DNA from: Halobacillus kuroshimensis DSM 18393
Lineage (GTDB): Bacteria; Bacillota; Bacilli; Bacillales; Halobacillaceae
Length of the DNA: 64,000 nt
Direction of reading: 5' to 3'
Assembly: GCF_000425705.1 (NCBI RefSeq)
Contig: NZ_AUDY01000016.1
Location: 62,001-126,000 of the forward strand
Position 1 is the stretch's first letter, and every line of letters begins with the position of its first letter. Under the pieces are notes generated by a model that was given only the letters and a program-made list of their open reading frames with translations, ran no database searches and was not told where the DNA came from. This document shows, one piece after another, positions 27,566 through 35,179 of the stretch. Both the position numbers and the translations under genes were made by a program.

Positions 27566-28333
27566 TCATTTCGGCTGCATCCGTATGGCTCCGTCCAGGC
27601 GGATCACCTCCCCATTCAACATAGAATTTTCTATGATGCTTACAACCAGATTGGCAAATTCATAAGGTTTTCCCAGCCGCTTCGGAAATGGTGTCATTTG
27701 ACCGAGAGCTTCTCTAGCTTGTTCCGGAAGACGGTCGAACATCGGCGTTTCAAAAAGTCCGGGTGCAATGGCCATCACACGGATACCCCAGCGTGCCAGC
27801 TCTCTGGAAACAGGAAGCGTCATCCCGGCAACGCCTCCTTTTGAGGCACTGTAGGCCGCCTGACCGATCTGGCCTTCAAAAGCAGCGACAGAAGAAGTAT
27901 TGATGATGACGCCCCGTTCACCGTCTTCAACAGCTTCATTTTTCTGCATAACTTCAGCAGACAGGCGGATGACGTTAAAGGTGCCTATCAAATTGACTTG
28001 GATGACCCTCTGGAACGAATCCAGAGAGTGGGCCCCCTCTCTGCCTGTTACTTTTTCAGCCGTGACAATACCGGCACAGTTGACCACCGCTTGAATGCCC
28101 CCAAACACATCCACCCCGTTCTCCAAAGCCTGTTGGACTTCTGTCTCAGATGTTACATCCGTCTGCATAAAAAGCGACCGGCTTCCAAGTTCACGCGCAA
28201 GTGCCTTTCCTTTCTCTTCATTCTGATCAACAATCACTACACAGCCGCCCTGCCGGATGATTTTCCGGGCAACAGCCTCTCCAAGTCCAGAAGCTCCGCC
28301 TGTGATGAATGCTGTCATACCTGATACATTCAT
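27566..28333 (-). CDS. SDR 3-hydroxyacyl-CoA dehydrogenase (HSD10-like)
   Basis: 255 residues of the classical short-chain dehydrogenase fold: TGGASGLGEAVA for NAD binding, the active Tyr/Lys in YSASKGG, and NCAGIV. Its C-terminus (VVSIIENSMLNGEVIRLDGAIRM) resembles type II 3-hydroxyacyl-CoA dehydrogenases. It would oxidise 3-hydroxyacyl-CoA to 3-ketoacyl-CoA. The ATG overlaps the thiolase stop by four bases, supporting operon membership. Confidence 0.87.
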   Translation of the reverse strand: MNVSGMTAFITGGASGLGEAVARKIIRQGGCVVIVDQNEEKGKALARELGSRSLFMQTDVTSETEVQQALENGVDVFGGIQAVVNCAGIVTAEKVTGREGAHSLDSFQRVIQVNLIGTFNVIRLSAEVMQKNEAVEDGERGVIINTSSVAAFEGQIGQAAYSASKGGVAGMTLPVSRELARWGIRVMAIAPGLFETPMFDRLPEQAREALGQMTPFPKRLGKPYEFANLVVSIIENSMLNGEVIRLDGAIRMQPK

Positions 28334-29475
28334 GACCGCCTCCCCACCCTTTCCACCACTGTGGCATTAGCCATGCCATGTCCTTCACACACAGCGAGCA
28401 ATCCGTAACGCTTATCCGTTCGTTCTAATTCGTGAACCAAGCTCGTCATCAACTTGGCTCCAGTAGCCCCGAGCGGATGTCCTAAAGCGATCGCTCCACC
28501 GTTGACATTCAATTTCTGATGAGATACTCCGGTCTCTTTCATCCAGAACATCGGGACGGGCGCAAAGGCTTCATTCACCTCAAACACATCCACATCCTCT
28601 ATTCTCAATCCGGCTTTTTTCAACACCTTCCAGGTTGCTGGAACCGGCCCTGTTAACATGAGCGTTGGATCTGATCCCACCACTGCACGGGCAAGGACTT
28701 TTGCTTTCGGGGTCAGTCCGAACTGTTCCGCTTTATCTTTCGACATCAGCAGGATAGCTGCCGCGCCGTCACTAATTTGGCTGGCATTCCCTGCTGTAAT
28801 GCAGCCGCCTTCCTGAAAGGCCGCCGTCAGGGTGGATAAAGTTTCCACAGATGTCCCTTGTCTGGGCCCCTCATCCACTTCAACCCGTCCGGCCTCTGTT
28901 TCCACAGCCATGATCTCCTTATGAAAATGCCCTGCCTGGATGGCTGCCAAAGCCCGGTGGTGGCTTTCTGCTGCATAAGCATCCAGCTCTTCCCTCGTAA
29001 GCTTCCATTGTTCGGCGATTCTTTCCGCTGATACCCCTTGGTTAATCATGTCAAAGCGCTCCGTCAGCATCTCGTTGAAGGAGATCCCTTTCATGTTTGA
29101 AAACATCGGGACACGGGACATGCTTTCAACACCACAGGCAATAACGACATCCATGTCGCCGCATGCAATCGCCTGTGCGCCGAAATGAACAGCCTGCTGG
29201 CTGGATCCGCACTGACGGTCAAGGGTTACCCCAGGAACTTCAATAGGAAATCCGGCCGTCAAGGCTGCAATTCTGGCAATGTCACCGGCCTGCTCCCCCA
29301 CCTGGGACACACAACCCGCAATCACATCCTCCACGGCTCCCTTTGGAATACCGGCTCTTTCTACGACCTCATTTAAAACGCCGGCCAAAAGCATATCCGG
29401 GCGGATAGAACTTAACACGCCATTCCTTTTCCCTACAGGCGTTCGAACCGCTTCAACAATTACGACTTCATTCAT
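28330..29475 (-). CDS. acetyl-CoA acyltransferase (thiolase)
   Basis: 381 residues. The acyl-accepting Cys lies in LDRQCGSSQQAVH near residue 90, the His motif is GHPLGATGA, and a second catalytic Cys is in AVCEGHGMANA near the C-terminus. It cleaves 3-ketoacyl-CoA with CoA in the last beta-oxidation step. The start ATG (29475) follows GGGAGG and lies inside the 3' end of the acyl-CoA dehydrogenase gene by eight bases. Confidence 0.92.
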   Translation of the reverse strand: MNEVVIVEAVRTPVGKRNGVLSSIRPDMLLAGVLNEVVERAGIPKGAVEDVIAGCVSQVGEQAGDIARIAALTAGFPIEVPGVTLDRQCGSSQQAVHFGAQAIACGDMDVVIACGVESMSRVPMFSNMKGISFNEMLTERFDMINQGVSAERIAEQWKLTREELDAYAAESHHRALAAIQAGHFHKEIMAVETEAGRVEVDEGPRQGTSVETLSTLTAAFQEGGCITAGNASQISDGAAAILLMSKDKAEQFGLTPKAKVLARAVVGSDPTLMLTGPVPATWKVLKKAGLRIEDVDVFEVNEAFAPVPMFWMKETGVSHQKLNVNGGAIALGHPLGATGAKLMTSLVHELERTDKRYGLLAVCEGHGMANATVVERVGRRS

Positions 29476-30631
29476 GCTTTGATCCTCCCAATCCCATCTT
29501 CTTCGCAATAATGGTTTTCATGATTTCATTGGACCCTGCATAGACAGCCGTTACAGGGGCATCACGAAACCTCCTGGCAATCTCATACTCTTCCATATAT
29601 CCATAGCCGCCGTGGAGCTGCATGCACTCCATGGCTGTCTTTTTCACGAGTTCTGTCGTCCACCATTTGGACATCGATACTTCCTTTACAATGTCTTCTC
29701 CCTGCATATGAGCTTCAATCGTCCGGTTCAGAAAAGTGCGGCCGATTTCAATTTCTGTATGAAGCTCAGCCAGTTTGAACTGAGTATTTTGAAAAGAAGC
29801 GATGGACCTTCCGAAAGCTTGACGCTGAGTGACGTAATCCACGGTTATTTCCAACATCCGTTCGCAGGCCGCAACAGCCCCGATGCCTACAATCAGCCGC
29901 TCCTGCTGCAGCTGATTCATCAAATAATAAAATCCCTCTCCCTCTTTTCCCAGCAGCTGGGAGGAAGGGACGATGGCATCCTCAAAAACTAATTCCGCGG
30001 TATCCTGACTGTGCAGTCCGACTTTTTCAAGTTTCCTTCCCCTTGAAAAACCGTGCGTCCCCCGTTCGACAACGAACAGGCTGATCCCTTTGTGCGGCGG
30101 GGAAGCCTGAGGATCTGTTTTACAGACGACGACAATTAAATCAGCATGAATCCCATTTGTAATAAATGTCTTTTCTCCATTCATGACATACGTATCATTC
30201 TTCTTTACTGCTGTTGTACGAATGCCAGCAAGGTCGGATCCCGCTCCCGGTTCCGTCATGGCAACAGCTGTGATCACCTCTCCTGTCACACATTTCGGCA
30301 GCCACCTTGTCTTCTGCTCTTCCGTTCCATAGGCTTCCAGATAAGGAACGACAATATCATTGTGAAGGCCGACTCCAATTAAACCGGTTCCTACTTTTTC
30401 AAGCTCCTCGTTAATAATGACAGAATAACCGAAATCTGCCTCCATCCCGCCATAGGTTTCACTAAGCCATGGACACAAATAGCCCTGCTCCCCGAGTTTT
30501 CTCCAAAAGGCCCGGGGCACTTCCCCCTTTTTCTCCCATTCCTCATAGTATGGGAGTGCCTCCCTTTTCAAAAATTTCCTGAAGGAAGCTCGGAGCATTT
30601 CATGTTCTTCTGTTATGTATCCTGCTTTCAT
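29468..30631 (-). CDS. acyl-CoA dehydrogenase
   Basis: 387 residues with the flavin-binding middle domain (VTAVAMTEPGAGSD, EKTFITNG) and C-terminal helical domain (LHGGYGYMEEYEIARRFRD, YAGSNEIMKTIIAK). It introduces the trans-2 double bond, passing electrons to ETF. First gene of the operon ACAD-thiolase-SDR-acyl-CoA synthetase. The ATG at 30631 is six bases after GGGGAGG. A possible cre site lies about 70 bases upstream. No enoyl-CoA hydratase follows. Confidence 0.92.
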   Translation of the reverse strand: MKAGYITEEHEMLRASFRKFLKREALPYYEEWEKKGEVPRAFWRKLGEQGYLCPWLSETYGGMEADFGYSVIINEELEKVGTGLIGVGLHNDIVVPYLEAYGTEEQKTRWLPKCVTGEVITAVAMTEPGAGSDLAGIRTTAVKKNDTYVMNGEKTFITNGIHADLIVVVCKTDPQASPPHKGISLFVVERGTHGFSRGRKLEKVGLHSQDTAELVFEDAIVPSSQLLGKEGEGFYYLMNQLQQERLIVGIGAVAACERMLEITVDYVTQRQAFGRSIASFQNTQFKLAELHTEIEIGRTFLNRTIEAHMQGEDIVKEVSMSKWWTTELVKKTAMECMQLHGGYGYMEEYEIARRFRDAPVTAVYAGSNEIMKTIIAKKMGLGGSKHE

Positions 30632-30697
30632 GTCCACCCTCCCCGCCTGTACTAAGCACCTATTTCTCCTCTCTCCCTCGTTTTTCCTGCCCTTGTC

Positions 30698-30711
30698 GGA
30701 AAACGCTTACA
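30698..30711 (-). promoter_or_regulatory. candidate cre site (CcpA)
   Basis: TGTAAGCGTTTTCC on the minus strand differs from the cre consensus TGNAARCGNWWWCA only at the last base. It lies upstream of the acyl-CoA dehydrogenase gene, where carbon catabolite repression of fatty-acid use is sensible. No experimental support. Confidence 0.5.
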
Positions 30712-30736
30712 AAAAATTGTTTTTCTGCTTCGAATG

Positions 30737-30769
30737 ACAAAAAAAACCAGCCCTTGCCGGACTGGTTTT
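30737..30769 (-). terminator. terminator of the HAD gene
   Basis: AAAACCAG/CTGGTTTT stem with an 11-base loop and a T run on the minus strand, six bases after the stop codon. Confidence 0.85.
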
Positions 30770-30774
30770 GTTCG

Positions 30775-31515
30775 TTATTCTATAACTTTTTTAATTGCTG
30801 CGGCTACGCCGTCCTCGCTGTTTGATGTCGTTACAAAAGATGCTTCATCTTTGACAATCTGCTGAGCATTGCCCATCGCTACACCCAGACCCGCTTCCCG
30901 GATCATGGCTATATCATTCATGCTGTCGCCGACAGCCATGACATTCTTCATATCAAGATCGAGCCACTGGCACACTTTCAACAAGGCCGCTGCCTTGTTG
31001 ACGCCTACGGGATTCACCTCAATATTGGTAGGACTTGAATTCGTCACTTCCAACGCATCATTGGCCTGAAGCTCATCCAGGATCACTTGACGGACCTCAT
31101 CATCTTCGATATCGAAACCGAATTTGAGCCAGTCGTAGTCTTCAATTTCATTGTCAAAAGGATTCTGCGTATTATACAGCCCCTGGACCGTTGATGACCA
31201 GAAATAAAGGCCATGTTCCTTTTTCAATTCCCACAAACGATTCACATGGCTGTGATCGAGCTTCGTCTGATCCACCAATTCGTAATCATGATTATAAATC
31301 TCTCCACCATTAATGGTGACAATGTACGACGAGCGTCCAAGCGCTTCAGAAATATTCCGGCACCGGGAAAGGGAGCGTCCTGTGCTCAGGACCACATGGA
31401 TCCCCTTCTCCTTCGCCTCTTTCACAGCAGCAGCGTTGGCTTCTGACACCTCTCCTGCGTGATTCACCAACGTACCATCAAGGTCAAGGGCTATTAATTT
31501 GATATCTTCTGCCAT
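30775..31515 (-). CDS. Cof-type HAD phosphatase
   Basis: 246 residues. HAD motif I is LDLDGTLVN at residues 7-15, motif II LSTGRS, and motifs III/IV lie in VNKAAALLKV and GDSMNDIAMIREAG. A C2B-type cap sits between motifs II and III. This is the YcsE/YkrA-like class that dephosphorylates sugar phosphates or flavin precursors; the substrate is unknown. The start ATG at 31515 follows GAGGACGTG; a longer reading lacks a site. Confidence 0.88.
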   Translation of the reverse strand: MAEDIKLIALDLDGTLVNHAGEVSEANAAAVKEAKEKGIHVVLSTGRSLSRCRNISEALGRSSYIVTINGGEIYNHDYELVDQTKLDHSHVNRLWELKKEHGLYFWSSTVQGLYNTQNPFDNEIEDYDWLKFGFDIEDDEVRQVILDELQANDALEVTNSSPTNIEVNPVGVNKAAALLKVCQWLDLDMKNVMAVGDSMNDIAMIREAGLGVAMGNAQQIVKDEASFVTTSNSEDGVAAAIKKVIE

Positions 31516-31654
31516 TCCAGTCACGTCCTCTCTATATCTACACTCCATTTTAATATAAGGCCGGCCTTCTTACAATTCACACCTTTCCGATCGCCCATGA
31601 TTAACAACATACCGCAATGGGTATGGTAAAGGAGAATTCATAAGGAGGGAGAAC

Positions 31655-32038
31655 ATGTTTCATTATACGGTTGAAACAGAAAAAAGCGTAGATCAGGCAG
31701 TCGAAAGCCTGGAAGCGAATTTGAAAGAGGAACAGTTCGGTGTCCTTTGGAATTTCGACCTGAAGGGAAAGTTGAACGAGAAAGGCTTGGATTTTGAGGA
31801 CGATTTCAGGGTTCTTGAAGTGTGCAATCCAAAAGAAGCCCAGCGTGTCCTGGAGCAGAACAAAATGGCTGGATACTTCCTTCCTTGTAAAATGGTTGTT
31901 TATAAAGAGCAGCAGCAAACAAGGATCGGGATGCCCAAACCATCCTCTCTTACACAAATGGTGAATGACGACCAAATTCTTGCCATGGCTGAAGATATTG
32001 AATCACGTTTGATCCGCTGTATGGACAAATCGATATAA
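31655..32038 (+). CDS. DUF302 domain protein
   Basis: 127 residues. The segment YTVETEKSVDQAVESLEANL and EVCNPKEAQRVLEQNKMAGYFLP are the diagnostic DUF302 strands and helix. Members are small cytosolic proteins of unknown function that often occur near sulfur or redox genes; the sulfane-sulfur operon lies 1.4 kb downstream. The ATG follows a strong AGGAGGGAG site. Terminator-like hairpins follow directly. Confidence 0.88.
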   Translation: MFHYTVETEKSVDQAVESLEANLKEEQFGVLWNFDLKGKLNEKGLDFEDDFRVLEVCNPKEAQRVLEQNKMAGYFLPCKMVVYKEQQQTRIGMPKPSSLTQMVNDDQILAMAEDIESRLIRCMDKSI

Positions 32039-32069
32039 GGGTAAAAAGAACTGCCTCGTGGCAGCTCTC

Positions 32070-32108
32070 AGCTTGTAGAGAAACCTCTGTTTCTTTACAA
32101 GCTTTTTT
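32070..32108 (+). terminator. terminator downstream of the DUF302 gene
   Basis: AGCTTGTA.AGAAAC pairs with GTTTCT.TACAAGCT around a CTCT loop, followed by six T. Confidence 0.88.
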
Positions 32109-32122
32109 CTTTCTTCCCGCCA

Positions 32123-32236
32123 GGAGCGAAATCCCCTTGCCTTTCCGCGGAAGAGCGCCCGAGCTTCCTCGCAAAACCCACGCTCGGCGATCTCGGACCA
32201 CTCGTTCTTCCGCAGGAGTGGAAGGGGCACCGCTCC
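32123..32236. repeat. palindromic intergenic element, copy A
   Basis: The ends GGAGCG...CCCCTT...GCGGAAGA.CG are inverted copies of each other over about 34 bases with few mismatches, and an inner stem CCGAGC/GCTCGG is present (32159-32164, 32182-32187). The motifs TTCCGCGG on the left and TTCCGCAGGAGT on the right recur in intergenic elements I remember from many Bacillaceae genomes. Same length and layout as copy B at 37543. Confidence 0.65.
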
Positions 32237-32468
32237 CTGGGAGTTCTTTAACATCGCAAAAGACTCTCCTTCACCCCGCTCACCCTTGCTGGATGTCGGA
32301 TAATCTTTTTCATAGTCCGGCAGGCAGCCGTATCAACGCCTGTTCTTTCCCTTTTTATTCTCCACGCAACCGGCAACAGCGCAGCCCATGCCGTTCTTTT
32401 GAATCTGTGAAGCTGCTTCGTGCACAATTTCTCTCCTCTATATTCTAACGTCGACACGAGGAGCATTC

Positions 32469-32493
32469 ATCCACCGATAAGCGGAACTTGACC
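32469..32493 (-). repeat. fragment shared with element B
   Basis: These 25 bases match the reverse complement of 37532-37556 with one mismatch, including a perfect 19-bp block (32469-32487). It looks like one arm of a decayed second copy of the 37.5-kb palindrome. Confidence 0.65.
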
Positions 32494-32550
32494 AGCCACA
32501 AATGACAACCCCAGTTCCACTAGAAGAAAAGTACTATTTCTATAATCTGA

Positions 32551-32576
32551 AGAGCTGCCTTGTGGCAGCTCTTATT
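32551..32576. terminator. terminator hairpin next to the DUF421 gene
   Basis: AGAGCTGCC-TTGT-GGCAGCTCT, a perfect 9-bp stem at the stop codon of the minus-strand DUF421 gene, followed by TTATTT on plus. Confidence 0.65.
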
Positions 32577-33289
32577 TAATGATTCAGCGGAGGAAGGTTG
32601 TCTGGAGGACTTCCTTTTAACGAGTAATGAAATTCTCCTTCACTTGTTAAAGCTCCGAAGAAAACATCTGCTACCTGATGATCTCCCAGCGCTGATTCCA
32701 GCCACCGACGGTCACGCCCCATTCTCTGGAGGATATCAAGCTGGAGGGTTCCATCAAGAATGATGGGGATATCATACCCCCCTCCCCTTAAAGGCATCTG
32801 GAAATCCTCACGTGTGGGCGGTTCTTTTTCAGGCACTAATTTCACGGATAACTGCCCGTTGGCCTCCACGATACCAAGCTCCACCTGAGTGAGATCGAAG
32901 ACCTGCTGTTCGCGAAGCATCTGAGTAATGTTATCAATAGAATAACGGATCTGCTGGAGGTTTTTCTCCACCATTTTTCCTTCATAAACGACAATGGTCG
33001 GTTCAAATGTCAGCAGTCTGCCCAGCTTCCTGTTTTTCAGCTTGACCGTAACAATAAATTTCTGGAGCAGGGCTATTACAATAATGGCAGCAACCGTATG
33101 TATATGGTCGATATCCGGATCCGCGATATCTGCGCCAACAACAGAACCTAAAACAAGCACGACGAGAAAATCAAAGACCGGCAGTTCCCCGATCGACCGT
33201 TTCCCCATAAAAATCCCAACCCCGAGCATCAGCGGGAGAATCGTAACAATCCGAAGCACGACAATGACCAGGTCTTTCCATAAATCCAT
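32576..33289 (-). CDS. DUF421 membrane protein (YetF/YrbG-like)
   Basis: 237 residues. Three N-terminal membrane segments fill residues 1-85, and the soluble DUF421 domain follows (LGRLLTFEPTIVVYEGKMVEKNL, IDNITQMLREQQVFDLTQVELGI). Members occur in spore-formers, some in the spore membrane, and the function is unknown. The ATG at 33289 follows a GGTGAGGG-type site. The C-terminus is longer than the core domain by about 60 residues. Confidence 0.88.
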   Translation of the reverse strand: MDLWKDLVIVVLRIVTILPLMLGVGIFMGKRSIGELPVFDFLVVLVLGSVVGADIADPDIDHIHTVAAIIVIALLQKFIVTVKLKNRKLGRLLTFEPTIVVYEGKMVEKNLQQIRYSIDNITQMLREQQVFDLTQVELGIVEANGQLSVKLVPEKEPPTREDFQMPLRGGGYDIPIILDGTLQLDILQRMGRDRRWLESALGDHQVADVFFGALTSEGEFHYSLKGSPPDNLPPLNH

Positions 33290-33356
33290 GGACCCTCACC
33301 TCCTTTCCTAGCTTCACCCTTCCTTCTCGTCCTATCCATTGATTCAGACGAAGGTG

Positions 33357-33385
33357 TTGACATTATACCTATAGGGGTATATGAT
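33357..33385 (+). promoter_or_regulatory. cstR promoter with CstR operator 1
   Basis: -35 TTGACA (33357-33362), 17-base spacer, -10 TATGAT (33380-33385). The spacer holds ATACCTATAGGGGTAT, a near-palindrome of the CsoR/CstR type. Binding there would block polymerase, giving autorepression relieved by persulfide. Confidence 0.85.
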
Positions 33386-33433
33386 GTGTCATGTACTGTT
33401 CAACAGCAAACATCTTCACAAGGAGGGAAAAAC

Positions 33434-33691
33434 ATGGAGTATAATGACGCCATGAAGAACAGAGTCAAGCGTCTCGAAGGCCAGCTGCGGGGTGTATTGA
33501 AGATGATGGAAGAAGATAAAGACTGTAAAGATGTCATTACGCAGCTTTCTGCTTCACGGAGTGCCATTGACCGGACGATTGGGCTTGTTGTAAGTTCCAA
33601 CCTTGTGGAGTGCATCCAGGAAGCCGATCAACAGGAAGATAAAGAAGCCTCTATCAATGAGGCTGTTCAACTGCTCGTCAAAAGCAGATAA
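33434..33691 (+). CDS. cstR: persulfide-sensing repressor of the CsoR family
   Basis: 85 residues, the all-helical CsoR/FrmR fold (MKNRVKRLEGQLRGVLKMMEE). Cys31 and Cys60 occupy exactly the two positions of Staphylococcus aureus CstR, and the copper-binding His of true CsoR is missing (Asn56-Leu-Val-Glu-Cys60). That makes it a persulfide rather than a Cu(I) sensor. It heads an operon of sulfur-transfer enzymes and four operator-like palindromes lie within the region. The ATG at 33434 follows AAGGAGGG; the longer reading would start inside the promoter. Confidence 0.93.
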   Translation: MEYNDAMKNRVKRLEGQLRGVLKMMEEDKDCKDVITQLSASRSAIDRTIGLVVSSNLVECIQEADQQEDKEASINEAVQLLVKSR

Positions 33692-33705
33692 TTTTTTAGC
33701 ATTTC

Positions 33706-33726
33706 ATATACCCTATGGTGTATATA
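33706..33726 (+). promoter_or_regulatory. CstR-like operator 2
   Basis: ATATACCCTATGGTGTATAT, a near-palindrome that resembles operator 1, lies between cstR and the DsrE-like gene just before its AAGGAGG site. It may serve a second promoter for the downstream genes. Confidence 0.7.
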
Positions 33727-33745
33727 GTATAAGGAGGATATAACA

Positions 33746-34225
33746 TTGTCCGAGACAAAGAAGACGAATATCATTTTATTTAGCGGGGATTATGATAAAG
33801 CAATGGCCGCCTACATCATTGCCAACGGGGCTGCGGCCTACGATCATGAAGTCACCATTTTCCACACATTCTGGGGATTGAATGCGTTACGGAAAGACGA
33901 ACCCATCCAATTAAAGAAAAATTTCCTGGAGAAAATGTTCGGCCGGATGATGCCTAGAGGGGTAAATAAAATGGGGATTTCCAAAATGAATTTTGCCGGA
34001 TTCGGCCCCAAGATGATCAAGGACGTCATGAAAAAGCATAACGTTATGCCGCTGCCGGATTTGATCGACATGGCCCAGGAACAAGATGTAAACCTTGTGG
34101 CCTGCACGATGACCATGGACCTTTTAGGACTGCAGAAAGAAGAACTGATGGATGACATTCAATATGCCGGCGTAGCTGCCTATCTCGCTGATGCTGAAGA
34201 CGGCGCTGTTAACCTGTTTATATAA
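33746..34225 (+). CDS. DsrE/DsrF-like sulfur-carrier family protein
   Basis: 159 residues. The DsrE fold is shown by NIILFSGDYDKAMAAYIIANG, VTIFHTFWGLNAL and a single conserved Cys120 in LVACTMTMD, the likely sulfur-carrying residue. Related DsrE2-type proteins move sulfane sulfur between rhodaneses and TusA. The start is TTG at 33746, nine bases after AAGGAGG. Second gene of the cst-like operon. Confidence 0.88.
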   Translation: MSETKKTNIILFSGDYDKAMAAYIIANGAAAYDHEVTIFHTFWGLNALRKDEPIQLKKNFLEKMFGRMMPRGVNKMGISKMNFAGFGPKMIKDVMKKHNVMPLPDLIDMAQEQDVNLVACTMTMDLLGLQKEELMDDIQYAGVAAYLADAEDGAVNLFI

Positions 34226-34242
34226 TCAAGGAGGAATAAAGA

Positions 34243-34539
34243 ATGAAGACATTGACCGCAAAAGAAGTAGAACAAAAGCTGAATGAAGGTAAAACTTTAA
34301 ACATTGTAGATGTTCGTGAAGACGAAGAAGTCGCAGAAGGTATGATCCCTGGTGCCACGCACATTCCGCTGGGTTCCATTGCAGACCGTGCAGACGAACT
34401 TGATCAAGAAAAACCTTATATCATGGTGTGCCGTTCAGGTGGACGCAGCGGCCGTGCCAGCCAGATCCTTGAAGAAAAAGGGTTTGATATAACAAACATG
34501 GAAGGCGGCATGATGAGCTGGGAAGGGCCGACAAAATAA
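34243..34539 (+). CDS. single-domain rhodanese
   Basis: 98 residues with the rhodanese fold (NIVDVREDEEVAEGMIPGA) and the active loop CRSGGRSGRA with Cys63. It transfers sulfane sulfur from a donor to a thiol. It follows the DsrE-like gene by 17 bases with AAGGAGG upstream of ATG. Expected substrates are low-molecular-weight persulfides or TusA. Confidence 0.93.
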   Translation: MKTLTAKEVEQKLNEGKTLNIVDVREDEEVAEGMIPGATHIPLGSIADRADELDQEKPYIMVCRSGGRSGRASQILEEKGFDITNMEGGMMSWEGPTK

Positions 34540-34546
34540 AAACACC

Positions 34547-34558
34547 ACCCTTAAGGGT
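34547..34558 (+). promoter_or_regulatory. CstR-like operator 3
   Basis: ACCCTTAAGGGT is a perfect 12-bp palindrome between the rhodanese and TusA-rhodanese genes. It is shorter than operators 1 and 2, so binding is uncertain. Confidence 0.5.
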
Positions 34559-34573
34559 AGAGGAGGAATTGAC

Positions 34574-35143
34574 ATGGATATGAAAACAAATGCAACACTG
34601 GATGCCAAAGGATTAGCCTGCCCGATGCCGATTGTGAAAACAAAAAAATCGATGAAAGATATGGAACCGGGACAGGTGCTTGAAGTCCAAGCCACAGATA
34701 AAGGGTCCACAGCCGACCTGCAGGCTTGGACGAAAAGTGCCGGTCATCAGTACCTGGGAACCATTGAAGAAGACGGAATCCTCAAGCACTACGTGCGTAA
34801 ATCAAGTGATGAGGAAGCTGTAGAGACGACGCATCCGGATGTCGTAAACAACGAAGAACTGGAAGCTGCCCGCTCAAATCCCGACTCCGTCATTGTGGAT
34901 GTGCGCGAATCGGCAGAATATGCCTTCCATCATATTCCTGAGGCTGTCTCCATTCCTTTGGGTGAACTTGATGATCGTGCCGATGAACTGGATAAGAATA
35001 AGACGCTTTATACGGTCTGCCGGACTGGGAGCAGGAGTGACCTGGCTGCCCAAAACCTCACCTCTAAAGGATTCGGCGCAGTCTATAACGTAGTTCCTGG
35101 TATGAGCGGCTGGAACGGAGAAACCAAATCACTGAATCAATAA
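34574..35143 (+). CDS. TusA-rhodanese fusion protein (CstA-like)
   Basis: 189 residues. An N-terminal TusA/SirA domain (residues 1-75) has the sulfur-carrying Cys16 in GLACPMPIVKTKK. A short linker leads to a C-terminal rhodanese domain with active Cys149 in TVCRTGSRSDLA. S. aureus CstA is a rhodanese-TusA-rhodanese protein; this one lacks the first rhodanese, which is instead encoded separately just upstream. The fusion should pass sulfane sulfur within one chain. Confidence 0.93.
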   Translation: MDMKTNATLDAKGLACPMPIVKTKKSMKDMEPGQVLEVQATDKGSTADLQAWTKSAGHQYLGTIEEDGILKHYVRKSSDEEAVETTHPDVVNNEELEAARSNPDSVIVDVRESAEYAFHHIPEAVSIPLGELDDRADELDKNKTLYTVCRTGSRSDLAAQNLTSKGFGAVYNVVPGMSGWNGETKSLNQ

Positions 35144-35147
35144 TTTT

Positions 35148-35178
35148 TTGACAAAATTAATACCCAAGGGGGTAAAAA
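35148..35178 (+). promoter_or_regulatory. promoter with CstR-like operator 4 overlapping the ribosome site
   Basis: A -35-like TTGACA (35148-35153) precedes the palindrome TACCCAAGGGGGTA (35161-35174). No good -10 is fixed (TAAAAA at 35173). The right half AAGGGGG is also the only ribosome site for the ATG at 35180, so repressor site and Shine-Dalgarno coincide. Confidence 0.6.
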
Positions 35179-35179
35179 T

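Larger units (their letters stand above)
32047..32572. other. gene-free ~0.5-kb insert between near-identical hairpin repeats
   Basis: No supported gene. Both ends carry a 22-bp direct repeat, 20 of 22 bases identical (32047-32068 and 32551-32572), and each copy is itself a CTGCC-tcgt/ttgt-GGCAG hairpin. Between them lie a strong terminator (32070-32108), a 114-bp palindromic element (32123-32236) and a fragment shared with the 37.5-kb element (32469-32493). The pattern suggests that the terminator between two converging genes was split or duplicated by insertion of mobile or repetitive DNA. Reading frames inside look spurious. Confidence 0.6.

Noticed and set aside
32248-32466. 72-residue basic frame on minus in the gene-free insert
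   Set aside because: No good Shine-Dalgarno, no recognised domain, overlaps repeat-derived DNA; it resembles recurrent spurious frames seen in such intergenic elements.
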